Positions 17,628 to 25,981 of a DNA stretch of 64,000 bases are shown piece by piece (position 1 is the first letter of the stretch; each line of letters starts with the position of its first letter). The translations under genes and the position numbers were made by a program. This DNA is from Sphingomonas sp. HMP9 (GTDB lineage Bacteria; Pseudomonadota; Alphaproteobacteria; Sphingomonadales; Sphingomonadaceae), in assembly GCF_013374115.1 (NCBI RefSeq), contig NZ_AP022673.1, forward strand, positions 1,454,501-1,518,500. The letters run 5' to 3'. Under the pieces are notes generated by a model, which had not been told where the DNA came from, made no database searches, and was given only the letters and a program-made list of their open reading frames with translations.

Positions 17628-18240
17628 GAATAGGCTTTGCACGCTCACCGCCCCCAAGGGCCGCCCCCGCGAGTTCGATCTCGACAAAGCGCTGGCGGGT
17701 GCGTTGCGCGTGTTCTGGCGCAACGGGTATGAAGGCGCGTCGATGGCCGAACTGACCGCGGAGATGGGGATAACCAAGCCCAGTCTCTACGCGGCGTTCG
17801 GCAACAAAGAGGCGCTGTTCCACAAGGCGCTCGACCTCTACGAGCGTGAGAAGCTGGCCTATATGACGTCCGCACTCGAGGCGCCGACCGCGCGCGCCGT
17901 AGCGGAAAGGCTGTTGCGCGGTGCGCTCCAGATGCAGATGAGCACCTGCGATCCCAAGGGGTGCCTGAGCGTTATCAGCAGCGTCGCGTGCAGCGCTGAA
18001 GCCGAGCCTATCAAGGCGGAGGTCGCCAAGCGCCGGGCGTCGTCCGAGGCGGCGCTAATGCGCCGGTTCGACGAAGCCCAAGCTGCGGGCGAATTCCCGG
18101 AGGGTCTCGAGTCGCATGCGTTGATGCGGTATCTGTTGGCGATCATGCAGGGGCTGTCGATCCAGGCGGGTTCCGGCGCGACCTGTGTCGAGTTGAACCA
18201 GCTTGTCGAGACCAGCCTGTCGGTGTGGCCGACCAAGTAA
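17626..18240 (+). CDS. TetR/AcrR family regulator, probable repressor of the downstream RND operon
   Basis: A 204-residue one-domain repressor with an N-terminal helix-turn-helix (SMAELTAEMGITKPSLYAAF, about 38-57) and an all-helical ligand-binding C-terminal domain containing several cysteines. I use the ATG at 17626, the only ATG just before the homologous region; it lies inside operator O1 and has no Shine-Dalgarno, which suggests leaderless translation. Two further copies of the operator flank the promoter of the efflux operon downstream, making that operon the likely target. The inducer is unknown. Confidence 0.88.
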   Translation: MNRLCTLTAPKGRPREFDLDKALAGALRVFWRNGYEGASMAELTAEMGITKPSLYAAFGNKEALFHKALDLYEREKLAYMTSALEAPTARAVAERLLRGALQMQMSTCDPKGCLSVISSVACSAEAEPIKAEVAKRRASSEAALMRRFDEAQAAGEFPEGLESHALMRYLLAIMQGLSIQAGSGATCVELNQLVETSLSVWPTK

Positions 18241-18293
18241 GCTGGTCGGTCCTCCGACATAAAAGTCACGGTGCGTTACGGTCGCGATAAAAA

Positions 18294-18307
18294 ATACCGA
18301 GCGGTAC
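18294..18307. promoter_or_regulatory. TetR operator O2
   Basis: ATACCGAGCGGTAC, matching O1 except for one outer base and the spacer. It lies nine bases upstream of the predicted -35 of the RND operon. Confidence 0.7.
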
Positions 18308-18316
18308 AAAAGTCTG

Positions 18317-18344
18317 TTGACTGGATGAACCTCAGGTTTATATA
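18317..18344 (+). promoter_or_regulatory. Predicted promoter of the RND efflux operon
   Basis: TTGACT (18317-18322), 16-base spacer, TATATA (18339-18344). The -10 runs into operator O3 with the same three-base offset as at tetR. Confidence 0.65.
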
Positions 18345-18355
18345 CCGACTGGTAT
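18342..18355. promoter_or_regulatory. TetR operator O3
   Basis: ATACCGACTGGTAT, one mismatch from a perfect 6-2-6 repeat. It overlaps the -10 of the RND operon and the expected start point of transcription, and begins 48 bases after O2. Confidence 0.7.
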
Positions 18356-18588
18356 CGAAGCTCTCTCCTAGTTCGGACGGGGCAGCCGGGGACACAAACC
18401 CATGACCACGGTTCAAACCTAATACCGGGAGGCTTCGGCCAACCGAATTCTCGAAAATTTCAAGCGGGCAAAGCGCGGCATCACGATGTGCCGGCAACGA
18501 CCGCGCATACCTTGCGACCAGCTGCCGTCGGTGGATCATCCCCCGACGAAGGCGAGCGCTTGCCCACGATCAAAAGGGGGGAAATCCC
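18351..18588 (+). other. Long 5' leader of the RND operon
   Basis: About 238 bases between the predicted transcription start and the first gene. It contains a 7-codon ORF including the stop (ATG at 18402, TAA at 18420-18422) and short inverted repeats such as GGTTCAAACC. I recognise no riboswitch class in it. Confidence 0.4.
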
Positions 18589-18987
18589 ATGGCTTATCTC
18601 GACCTCGACAACATGTTCGCTTCGCCCGTCACGAGCCGCGCCCAGACGGTCTCCGCCCCTGCGCCGACCGGCTTTTCCGCACTGGAATGGAGCGTCATCG
18701 CACTCGCCAAGCGCGATACGTTGCGCAGCCTCGCCGGCCCGAGCCGCATGTCGCGGGCCATGGGCAGCCTGTTCGGCCTGAGCACGGCGTCACGGCTTGC
18801 CGATCCTAGGCTGGAGGCGTTGCGGCGGATGGCCGTGTACGCGTGGCGCCGCGGCTTCGCGCTGCCGATGGCCGAGATCCAGGGCTTCCTCGCCGCCGGC
18901 TTCGTCGAGGCGCAGATCGAAACGCTCGTCGAGAGCGTCACGGGCATGCGCGTCGGCGCGCAGCAGAAGCGGAGCATCGCAGCGTGA
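18589..18987 (+). CDS. Uncharacterised protein, first gene of the RND efflux operon
   Basis: A 132-residue soluble-looking protein, mostly helical, with no signal peptide. It starts MAYLDLDNMF after a strong GGGGGGAAA site. The middle segment FSALEWSVIALAKRDTLRSL and the C-terminal RRMAVYAWRRGFALP then EIQGFLAAGF are the best-ordered parts. I do not recognise the family. Its stop overlaps the GTG of the membrane-fusion gene (GTGA), so it is translationally coupled to the pump. Its position suggests a role in pump regulation or assembly, which is only inference. Confidence 0.8.
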   Translation: MAYLDLDNMFASPVTSRAQTVSAPAPTGFSALEWSVIALAKRDTLRSLAGPSRMSRAMGSLFGLSTASRLADPRLEALRRMAVYAWRRGFALPMAEIQGFLAAGFVEAQIETLVESVTGMRVGAQQKRSIAA

Positions 18988-20261
18988 ACCAACTTACCAC
19001 GATCACGGCCGCGAACGACGCCGATGTCGTCGCGACGCCGCCCGCCGGCCGGCATCGACGGCCCGCCTGGCAGCGCGGCGCGATGGTACTCGTACCGGTC
19101 GCGTTGCTCGGTGCGGTCGGCGTGAAGCTGTTCGATCATCCCGACGCGGCGATGGCTGCCCCCCCGCCCGCCTCGGTCACGGTGGCGTCGCCGCTGGTGC
19201 GACAGGTCAGCGAGTGGGACGATTATGTCGGCCGGTTCGCGCCGAGCCGCAGCGTCGAGATCCGGCCGCGCGTGGCGGGCGAGGTCACCGGCGTCCACTT
19301 CCACGACGGCGATATCGTCCGCAAGGGACAGTTGCTCTTCACGATCGATTCGCGCCCGTTCGCCGCCGCGCTGGCCGAAGCGCACGCCAACGTCGCGAGC
19401 GCGAGGAGCGCCCTGTCGCTCGCGCGTACCGACCTCGGCCGCGCGCAGCGACTGGTCGCCGACGAAGCCGTCTCGGCGGGTGAGGTCGACGCGCTGCGCG
19501 GCAAGCTCGAAGCCGCCACCGCCGCGCTCGCTGCCGCGCAGGCCCGCGAACGCGCCCGCGCGCTGGACGTCGGCTTCACACAGGTTCGCGCGCCCATCGG
19601 CGGGCGCATCTCCGATCGCCGCGTCGATGCAGGCAACCAGGTCGCGGGCGGCGAAGGCACCGGCGGCACCGTGCTGACGACGATCAACGCGCTCGACCCG
19701 ATCTACTTCACCTTCGACGGGTCGGAGGCGCTCTACCTCAAGACGCAGCGCGCCCGTCAGCCGGGTGCGGCCCCCGCCGCGGTCGAGATCCAGCTGCAGG
19801 ACGAGACCGAGCATCGCTGGAAGGGCAAGCTCGACTTCACCGACAATGGGCTCGACCAGCGCTCGGGCACGATCCGCGGCCGCGCGGTGATCGCCAACCC
19901 GGGCTATTTCCTGACGCCGGGCATGTTCGGCAACATGCGGCTCGCGAGCGCGGGGACGCGACAGGCGTTGCTGGTGCCCGACAACGCGGTGCAGACCGAT
20001 CAGGCGCGGAAAGTGCTGCTGACGGTCGATGCGAAGAACGTCGTGAGCCAGAAGCCGGTCGAGCTCGGCCCGGTGGTCGACGGCCTGCGGATCGTCCGCT
20101 CGGGGATCGGCCCGAACGACCGGATCATCATCACGGGTACGCAGATGGCGATGCCCGGCGCCACGGTCGCACCGAAGGCCGGACGGATCACGGTGGCGGC
20201 GAATGCGGCCGCACCTGCATCGGTCCAGCCCATCTCGGGCGAGGCCACGCTCGCCAAATAA
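18984..20261 (+). CDS. RND efflux periplasmic adaptor (membrane fusion protein)
   Basis: AcrA/MexA-type adaptor bridging the inner-membrane pump and the outer-membrane channel. The 425-residue protein starts with GTG at 18984, overlapping the preceding stop. It has an N-terminal membrane anchor (AMVLVPVALLGAVGVKLF) without a lipobox, a lipoyl half-motif (VEIRPRVAGEVTGVHFHDGD), a coiled-coil hairpin (about 125-185), the second lipoyl half (FTQVRAPIGGRISDRRVDAG) and beta-barrel domains. It is followed by the pump gene after a B-family repeat. Confidence 0.92.
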   Translation: MNQLTTITAANDADVVATPPAGRHRRPAWQRGAMVLVPVALLGAVGVKLFDHPDAAMAAPPPASVTVASPLVRQVSEWDDYVGRFAPSRSVEIRPRVAGEVTGVHFHDGDIVRKGQLLFTIDSRPFAAALAEAHANVASARSALSLARTDLGRAQRLVADEAVSAGEVDALRGKLEAATAALAAAQARERARALDVGFTQVRAPIGGRISDRRVDAGNQVAGGEGTGGTVLTTINALDPIYFTFDGSEALYLKTQRARQPGAAPAAVEIQLQDETEHRWKGKLDFTDNGLDQRSGTIRGRAVIANPGYFLTPGMFGNMRLASAGTRQALLVPDNAVQTDQARKVLLTVDAKNVVSQKPVELGPVVDGLRIVRSGIGPNDRIIITGTQMAMPGATVAPKAGRITVAANAAAPASVQPISGEATLAK

Positions 20262-20264
20262 CGT

Positions 20265-20348
20265 CCGTCATCCTGACGAAAGTCAGGACCCAGAGTTCGA
20301 CACGTCCCGCTGAGTAATCCTGGGTCCTGACTTTCGTCAGGATGACGG
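20265..20348. repeat. Paired palindrome, family B (copy 2), inside the RND operon
   Basis: Arms CCGTCATCCTGACGAAAGTC and GACTTTCGTCAGGATGACGG are exact reverse complements, continuing through AGGACCCAG/CTGGGTCCT. It separates the adaptor and pump genes. Confidence 0.85.
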
Positions 20349-20393
20349 GTCGTGCTCGGCTGGGCGGATCGCCCCTCTACCGAGGAAATTCCC

Positions 20394-23300
20394 ATGCGCT
20401 TCTCGCGCTTCTTCATCACCCGGCCGATCTTTGCGGGCGTGATCGCGGTGATCATCACGATTGTCGGCGCGATCGCCTATATGGCGCTGCCGGTGTCGCA
20501 ATATCCCGACATCGTCCCCCCCACCGTCACCGTCAGCGCGACCTATCCGGGCGCGTCGGCGGAGACGGTCGCCGAAACCGTCGCCGCGCCGATCGAGCAG
20601 GAGATCAACGGCGTCGACAACATGCTCTACCAGTCGTCGCAATCGACCGGCGACGGCAAGGTCACGATCACCGTCACCTTCAAGATCGGCACCGACCTCG
20701 ATGCCGCGCAGGTGCTCGTCCAGAACCGAGTCGCAGTCGCCGTCCCGCGCCTGCCCGAGGACGTCCAGCGATTGGGCGTCGTCACGCGGAAAACCTCGCC
20801 CGACTTCCTGATGGTCGTGAACCTCGTCTCGCCCGACAACTCGCTCGATCGCGGCTATATCTCCAACTACGCGCTGACTCAGGTCCGCGATCGCCTGTCC
20901 CGCATCGACGGCGTGGGCGACGTGCAGTTGTTCGGCGCGCGCGATTATTCGATGCGCGTCTGGATCGACCCCGGCCGCGCCGCCGCACTCGACCTCACCG
21001 CGGGCGAGATCGTCGCGGCCCTGCGCGCGCAGAACGTCCAGGTCGCCGCCGGCACGCTCGGCCAGCCACCCTACGACAAGGGCAACAGCGCCTTCCAGCT
21101 GAACGTCGAGACGCAAGGCCGCCTGACCGACCCCAAGCAGTTCGCCGACGTCGTCATCCGCACCGACGCGCAGGGCCGCCAGGTCCGCGTCTCGGACGTC
21201 GCGCGCGTCGAGCTCGGCGCGCAGGATTACGGCGCCAACACCTATCTCAGCGGCAAGCCCACGGTCATCGCCGCGGTCTTCCAGCGCCCCGGCTCGAACG
21301 CACTCGGCGCCGCACAAGCCGTCACCGCCGAGATGGAGAGCATGTCGAAGCGCTTCCCCAAGGGCCTCGAATACAAGGTCATCTACAACCCGACCGAGTT
21401 CATCGCGCAGTCGATCGACGCGGTGAAGCATACCTTGTTCGAGGCCATGATCCTCGTGGTGCTCGTCATCCTCGTCTTCCTGCAGAAATGGCGCGCGGCG
21501 ATCATTCCGATCGTGGCGATCCCGGTTTCGCTGATCGGCACCTTCGCGGTACTCGCGGCGGCGGGGTACAGCCTCAACAACCTGTCGCTGTTCGGCCTCG
21601 TCCTCGCGATCGGCATCGTCGTCGATGATGCGATCGTCGTGGTCGAGAATGTCGAGCGCAACCTCGAACACGGGCTATCCCCGCTGGAGGCGGCGCGGAC
21701 GTCGATGGACGAAGTGTCGGGTGCGCTCGTCGCGATCGTGCTCGTGTTGTGCGCGGTGTTCATCCCGACGGTGTTCCTCACCGGCCTGTCGGGCGCGTTC
21801 TACCGCCAGTTCGCGGTAACGATCTCGACCGCGACGATCATCTCGCTGCTCATCTCGCTGACGCTGTCGCCCGCGCTCGCGGCGATCCTGCTCAAGCCGA
21901 CCGCGCCTGCGGATTCGGGCAATCGGCTGACCCGCACCGTCCGCCGCGCAGGCGATGCGTTCAACCGCGGGTTCGAGCGGATGAGCGACCGCTATGGCCG
22001 CGTCACGCAACGCCTCGTCACCGCGCCGAAGCGGATGATGATCGCCTATGCCGCGCTGATCGCGGTCACGGTCGGCGTGTTCATGGTCACCCCCTCGGGC
22101 TTCGTGCCGGCGCAGGATCAGGGCTACTTCCTAACCGTCATCCAGCTTCCGCCCGGCTCGTCGGTCGAGCGCACCGATGCGGTGATGCAGAAGGTCGCCA
22201 AGCGCATCCTGCCGCTCGCGGGCGTCAAGGGCGCGGTCATGCTCGCAGGGTTCGACGGCCCGTCGCAGACGCTCGCGCCCAACAGCGCCGCCGCCTACAT
22301 CCCGCTCAAAAGCTTCGCAGAACGCAAAAAGCTCGGCGTCACGCTCGCCAGCATCATGGCGGAGTCGCAGAAGGTCACCAGCGACATTACCGAGGCACGC
22401 CTGCTAATCGTCCCGCCACCGCTGATCCAGGGCATCGGCTCGGCCGGCGGCTACCGCCTGATGGTGCAGGACCAGGGCGGCCACGGCTATGCCGACCTCG
22501 GCAAGACGAGTTACGACCTGATCGGCAAGGCGAACCAGACCAAGGGCTTGGCGCAGGTCTACACCTTCTTCGACACCGCCACGCCGCGCATCTTCGCCGA
22601 TGTCGACCGCGCCAAGGCCAATCTGCTAGGCGTTCCCCCGGAGCGCGTGTTCGAAGCGTTGCAGGTCTATCTGGGCTCGGCGTTCGTCAACGACTTCAAC
22701 CTGCTGGGGCGCACCTACCGCGTCACCGCACAGGCCGACGCGCCGTTCCGCAACACCACCGCGGACATCGCCAACCTGAAGACGCGCTCCAACTCGGGTC
22801 AGATGGTCCCGATCGGCTCGGTCTCGACCTTCAGGGACAAGACCGGACCGTACCGCGTGGTGCGCTACAACCTGTTCCCCGCGGTCGAGGTCGATGGCGA
22901 TACGGCGAAGGGCTATTCGTCCGGCCAATCGCTGGTCGCGATGGAGAAGCTCGCCGATGCGTCGCTGCCCGCCGGCTATGCGCATGAATGGACCGGCATC
23001 GCCTACCAGCAGAAAGCGGCGGGCAGTACGGCTGCACTCGTCTTCGGCATGGCGGTGGTGTTCGTCTTCCTCGTGCTCGCCGCGCAATATGAGAGCCTGA
23101 CGCTGCCGCTCGCGATCATCCTGATCGTGCCGATGTGCCTGTTGGCCGCGATGACCGGCGTGAACCTGCGCGGCATGGACAATAACGTCCTGACGCAGAT
23201 CGGTCTGGTCGTGCTGATTGCGCTGGCCGCCAAGAACGCGATCCTCGTGGTCGAGTTCGCCAAGCAGGCCGAGGAACAGGATGGCCTAACGCCCGTCGAG

Positions 23301-23573
23301 GCTGCGGTGCGCGCGGCGAAGGACCGGTTGCGGCCGATCCTGATGACGAGCTTCGCGTTCATCCTCGGCGCAGTGCCGCTGGTGATCGCGACCGGTGCCG
23401 GCGCGGAACTCCGCCAGGCACTCGGCACCGCGGTGTTCTTCGGGATGATCGGCGTGACCGGGTTCGGTCTGCTTTTCACTCCTACCTTCTACGTCGTCGC
23501 GCGTGGGCTGGCGAAGCGGTTCGAAAAACGCCGCCCTGCCCCTGCCGCCCCGACGCTTCAGCCAGCCGAATAA
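20394..23573 (+). CDS. RND multidrug efflux pump, HAE1 family (AcrB-like)
   Basis: Proton-driven trimeric inner-membrane pump. The 1059-residue length fits the family. The start MRFSRFFITRPIFAGVIAVI is typical and is preceded by CGAGGAAA. Seen in order: the porter-domain segment VSQYPDIVPPTVTVSATYPG, helix 4 with GIVVDDAIVVVENVER carrying the two aspartates of the proton relay, the duplicated second half, and helix 10 with AAKNAILVVEFAKQ holding the partner lysine. It forms a tripartite system with the adaptor before it and the OprM-like lipoprotein after it. Confidence 0.95.
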   Translation: MRFSRFFITRPIFAGVIAVIITIVGAIAYMALPVSQYPDIVPPTVTVSATYPGASAETVAETVAAPIEQEINGVDNMLYQSSQSTGDGKVTITVTFKIGTDLDAAQVLVQNRVAVAVPRLPEDVQRLGVVTRKTSPDFLMVVNLVSPDNSLDRGYISNYALTQVRDRLSRIDGVGDVQLFGARDYSMRVWIDPGRAAALDLTAGEIVAALRAQNVQVAAGTLGQPPYDKGNSAFQLNVETQGRLTDPKQFADVVIRTDAQGRQVRVSDVARVELGAQDYGANTYLSGKPTVIAAVFQRPGSNALGAAQAVTAEMESMSKRFPKGLEYKVIYNPTEFIAQSIDAVKHTLFEAMILVVLVILVFLQKWRAAIIPIVAIPVSLIGTFAVLAAAGYSLNNLSLFGLVLAIGIVVDDAIVVVENVERNLEHGLSPLEAARTSMDEVSGALVAIVLVLCAVFIPTVFLTGLSGAFYRQFAVTISTATIISLLISLTLSPALAAILLKPTAPADSGNRLTRTVRRAGDAFNRGFERMSDRYGRVTQRLVTAPKRMMIAYAALIAVTVGVFMVTPSGFVPAQDQGYFLTVIQLPPGSSVERTDAVMQKVAKRILPLAGVKGAVMLAGFDGPSQTLAPNSAAAYIPLKSFAERKKLGVTLASIMAESQKVTSDITEARLLIVPPPLIQGIGSAGGYRLMVQDQGGHGYADLGKTSYDLIGKANQTKGLAQVYTFFDTATPRIFADVDRAKANLLGVPPERVFEALQVYLGSAFVNDFNLLGRTYRVTAQADAPFRNTTADIANLKTRSNSGQMVPIGSVSTFRDKTGPYRVVRYNLFPAVEVDGDTAKGYSSGQSLVAMEKLADASLPAGYAHEWTGIAYQQKAAGSTAALVFGMAVVFVFLVLAAQYESLTLPLAIILIVPMCLLAAMTGVNLRGMDNNVLTQIGLVVLIALAAKNAILVVEFAKQAEEQDGLTPVEAAVRAAKDRLRPILMTSFAFILGAVPLVIATGAGAELRQALGTAVFFGMIGVTGFGLLFTPTFYVVARGLAKRFEKRRPAPAAPTLQPAE

Positions 23574-23584
23574 GGACGAACCCG

Positions 23585-24997
23585 ATGAAGTCCGCTCTCC
23601 TCGCGAGCCTCTCGGCGCTGACGCTCGCCGCGTGCGCCGCCGGCCCCGACTATGTCGCGCCGATCACGCCACCCAAGGCGGCGGCGTCGTTCGTCACCGC
23701 CAACACTGCCACCACCACGACCGCGCCCGACAACGACTGGTGGCGGATGTACCGTGACCCCGTCCTCGACGGCCTCGTCGCGGACGCACTCGCCGCGAAC
23801 ACAGACCTGCGCGTCGCGGTCGCGCGGCTCGACAGCGCCCGCGCGTCGCTGCGTGGCGCCAAGACCGACCGCGAGCCGCAGGTGAACGCCAGCGGCAGCG
23901 GCAACTATGCCCGCACCTCGCAACTCCAGAACCTGCCCGGCTTCGACCGTGAGCGCGCCACCTACGATGTCGGTCTAGACGTCAGCTACGAGGTCGATCT
24001 CGCCGGCCGCGTCCGCCGCAACGTCGAGGCTGCGCGCGGCGATGTCGGTGCGGCGCAGGCCGATGCGGACGCCGTGCGAGTCTCGATCGTCGCCGCCACC
24101 ACGCGCGCCTATGTCAACGCCGCCTCGTCCGCCGAACGCCTCGCGGTCGCCCGGCGCATCGTCGAACTGCTCGAGAAATCGAACACGCTGACCGGCAAGC
24201 GCGTCGACGCAGGTCGCGCCGCCCGCCTCGACCAGGTCCGCATCGCCGCACTCCGTGATCAGCGTGCCGCGCTCATTCCGCAGATCGAAGCCGAGCGTCA
24301 GGCCGCACTCTTCCGTCTCGCCACGCTCACCGGTCGCACGCCGCAGGACCTGCCCGCCAGCGCCGGCGCACGCACCACCACGCCACGTCTCGACCAGCCG
24401 ATCCCGATCGGCGACGGCGCGACCTTGCTCGCGCGCCGCCCCGACGTGCACGCCGCCGAACGCCGGCTTGCGGCGGCCACCGCGCGGATCGGCGTCCAGA
24501 CATCCGCGCTCTATCCGCAGATCTCGCTCGGCGGCTCGATCGGTTCGACAGCGACCAACATCGGCGACATCTTCACCGGTGGCCCCATCCGCTGGCTGCT
24601 GGGACCGCTCCTGAATTGGTCGCTCAACCAGTCCGCCGCGCGCGCGCGTATCGCGGGCGCAGAAGCCGACACGCGCGGCGCACTCGCCAATTTCGACGGC
24701 AGCGTCCTCACCGCGCTCGAGGAAACCGAGACCGCGCTGTCCAACTATGCCCGCGAACTCGATCGCCGCACGCAACTGCAATCCGCGCACGACAATGCCG
24801 CCACCGCCGCGCGCATCACGCGCGCCCGCCAGCGTGAAGGCCAGATCGACTTCCTCGACGTCCTCGACGCCGAACGCACGCTGGCGGATGCGGACACGGA
24901 CCTCGCCGCTGCCGACGCGCGCATCGCAGGAGCCCAGGTCGACCTGTTCCGTGCGCTGGGTGGTGGCTGGCAGGCGCCAAGCCGCCCTGCCATTTGA
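23585..24997 (+). CDS. Outer-membrane efflux lipoprotein, NodT/OprM family
   Basis: TolC-like outer-membrane channel of the RND system. MKSALLASLSALTLAACAAG is a lipoprotein signal with the lipobox LAAC. The 470-residue protein shows the two repeated OEP halves typical of NodT proteins, with long coiled-coil stretches and markers such as DNDWWRMYRDPVLDGLV, LLARRPDVHAAERRLAAATA and GQIDFLDVLDAERTL. It starts 11 bases after the pump gene and closes the operon. Confidence 0.93.
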   Translation: MKSALLASLSALTLAACAAGPDYVAPITPPKAAASFVTANTATTTTAPDNDWWRMYRDPVLDGLVADALAANTDLRVAVARLDSARASLRGAKTDREPQVNASGSGNYARTSQLQNLPGFDRERATYDVGLDVSYEVDLAGRVRRNVEAARGDVGAAQADADAVRVSIVAATTRAYVNAASSAERLAVARRIVELLEKSNTLTGKRVDAGRAARLDQVRIAALRDQRAALIPQIEAERQAALFRLATLTGRTPQDLPASAGARTTTPRLDQPIPIGDGATLLARRPDVHAAERRLAAATARIGVQTSALYPQISLGGSIGSTATNIGDIFTGGPIRWLLGPLLNWSLNQSAARARIAGAEADTRGALANFDGSVLTALEETETALSNYARELDRRTQLQSAHDNAATAARITRARQREGQIDFLDVLDAERTLADADTDLAAADARIAGAQVDLFRALGGGWQAPSRPAI

Positions 24998-25088
24998 CGT
25001 AGATACATCCGGAACCGATGCGTTAACCACCATAATACTGTAAGGAGAAACTAAAGTAGATTAAGTCTGACAACGAACGGACCGCAGT

Positions 25089-25364
25089 ATGACCGACGAC
25101 ATCGAGCAGACGGATACGAACGCCGCCGCGTGGCGTGATCGGGTCACGTACCACGAAGACCGGGCTGCGCAGGAGCGGGTACTTGCCGTTTCCGCGCGCT
25201 CGGATGCGGCATACACGGCGCATCGAGTGCTGAGCGAGCGACATCTTCAGCTCGCGGCGACGGCCGAACTCGTCGCGAGAATGCCGGATGCCGAACCACC
25301 GCGAAGCTCGTCGCTGGAGCAGACCGGCGACCTGATCCGCAGGAGCTACGGCGATGTGGAATAG
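25089..25364 (+). CDS. Hypothetical protein
   Basis: A 91-residue hydrophilic, probably helical protein rich in Ala, Arg and Glu (for example YHEDRAAQERVLAVSARSDA). No signal, membrane segment or known motif is visible. The ATG at 25089 follows ACCGCAGT, a weak ribosome site. Genus-type small proteins of this composition are common, but I cannot assign a family. Confidence 0.6.
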   Translation: MTDDIEQTDTNAAAWRDRVTYHEDRAAQERVLAVSARSDAAYTAHRVLSERHLQLAATAELVARMPDAEPPRSSSLEQTGDLIRRSYGDVE

Positions 25365-25386
25365 CGGCCCAACCGACCGCGGAATG

Positions 25387-25704
25387 TCAGGCGATGTCGG
25401 CCTTGCCGAGATTGATCTTGTCGTAGAGCGCGAGCAACGCGGTTACTTCCTCGACCACGGTCTCCTGCTCGGCCCGCCAGCGCGCGGTGGCGTCGTGCGA
25501 CGGAATACCGTCCTGGCCGTCATGCAGGGTAAAGCCCTGGTCGATCAGCCAGATCGCATCGCTCGCCCGCGACCGCTGTCGTCGCAGGTGATAGACCCAT
25601 TGCTCGATTATCCCCGAAGGTACCAGTCTATCCAGATCGCCCATGGCGCCGCGGTAGGCCAACGTCGATGGCAATACCAGCCTCGCGAGAGGTCGCCGCA
25701 ACAT
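25387..25704 (-). CDS. Hypothetical protein
   Basis: A 105-residue ORF; an internal ATG at 25644 (MGDLDRLVPSGIIEQWVYHL) would give 85 residues and begins the more ordered part. The sequence is mixed and soluble-looking, with a C-terminal helix EETVVEEVTALLALY-like (EQETVVEEVTALLALYDKI). No clear ribosome site precedes either start. It is convergent with the preceding small gene. No family is recognised. Confidence 0.5.
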   Translation of the reverse strand: MLRRPLARLVLPSTLAYRGAMGDLDRLVPSGIIEQWVYHLRRQRSRASDAIWLIDQGFTLHDGQDGIPSHDATARWRAEQETVVEEVTALLALYDKINLGKADIA

Positions 25705-25781
25705 CGCCGGGTCGCGGCGGATATCGGCGTCGACGGTATCGTGAAATCCAGCGGCAATATCGTCGGCGCAGCACGGTGGTG

Positions 25782-25934
25782 ATGGACTTCCTATCGCACC
25801 CTTCGGTGATCGAACGTCGCATGGATGACCAGTCGGTGCTGGCCCTGCGCGCGCCGACCCCGATGATCGCGAGGATGCATGAGGAACTCGCGTTGCTCTA
25901 CCGCGAACAGCTGATCGCGCTGCTCAGGCCCTGA
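25782..25934 (+). CDS. Possible small protein
   Basis: A 50-residue ORF (starts MDFLSHPSVIERRMDDQSVL; ends EELALLYREQLIALLRP). The amphipathic helical C-terminus resembles small conserved ORFs I have seen in sphingomonads, but this is impression rather than a match. It lies 47 bases before the lactonase gene on the same strand. Confidence 0.4.
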   Translation: MDFLSHPSVIERRMDDQSVLALRAPTPMIARMHEELALLYREQLIALLRP

Positions 25935-25981
25935 ACCGAATTCGGATGGGACCGCGGGTCGCCCACGGTTAGAAGCGGCGC

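Noticed and set aside
20337..21671. 444-residue antisense frame opposite the RND pump
   Set aside because: Shadow of a high-GC gene; no start signal and no motif.
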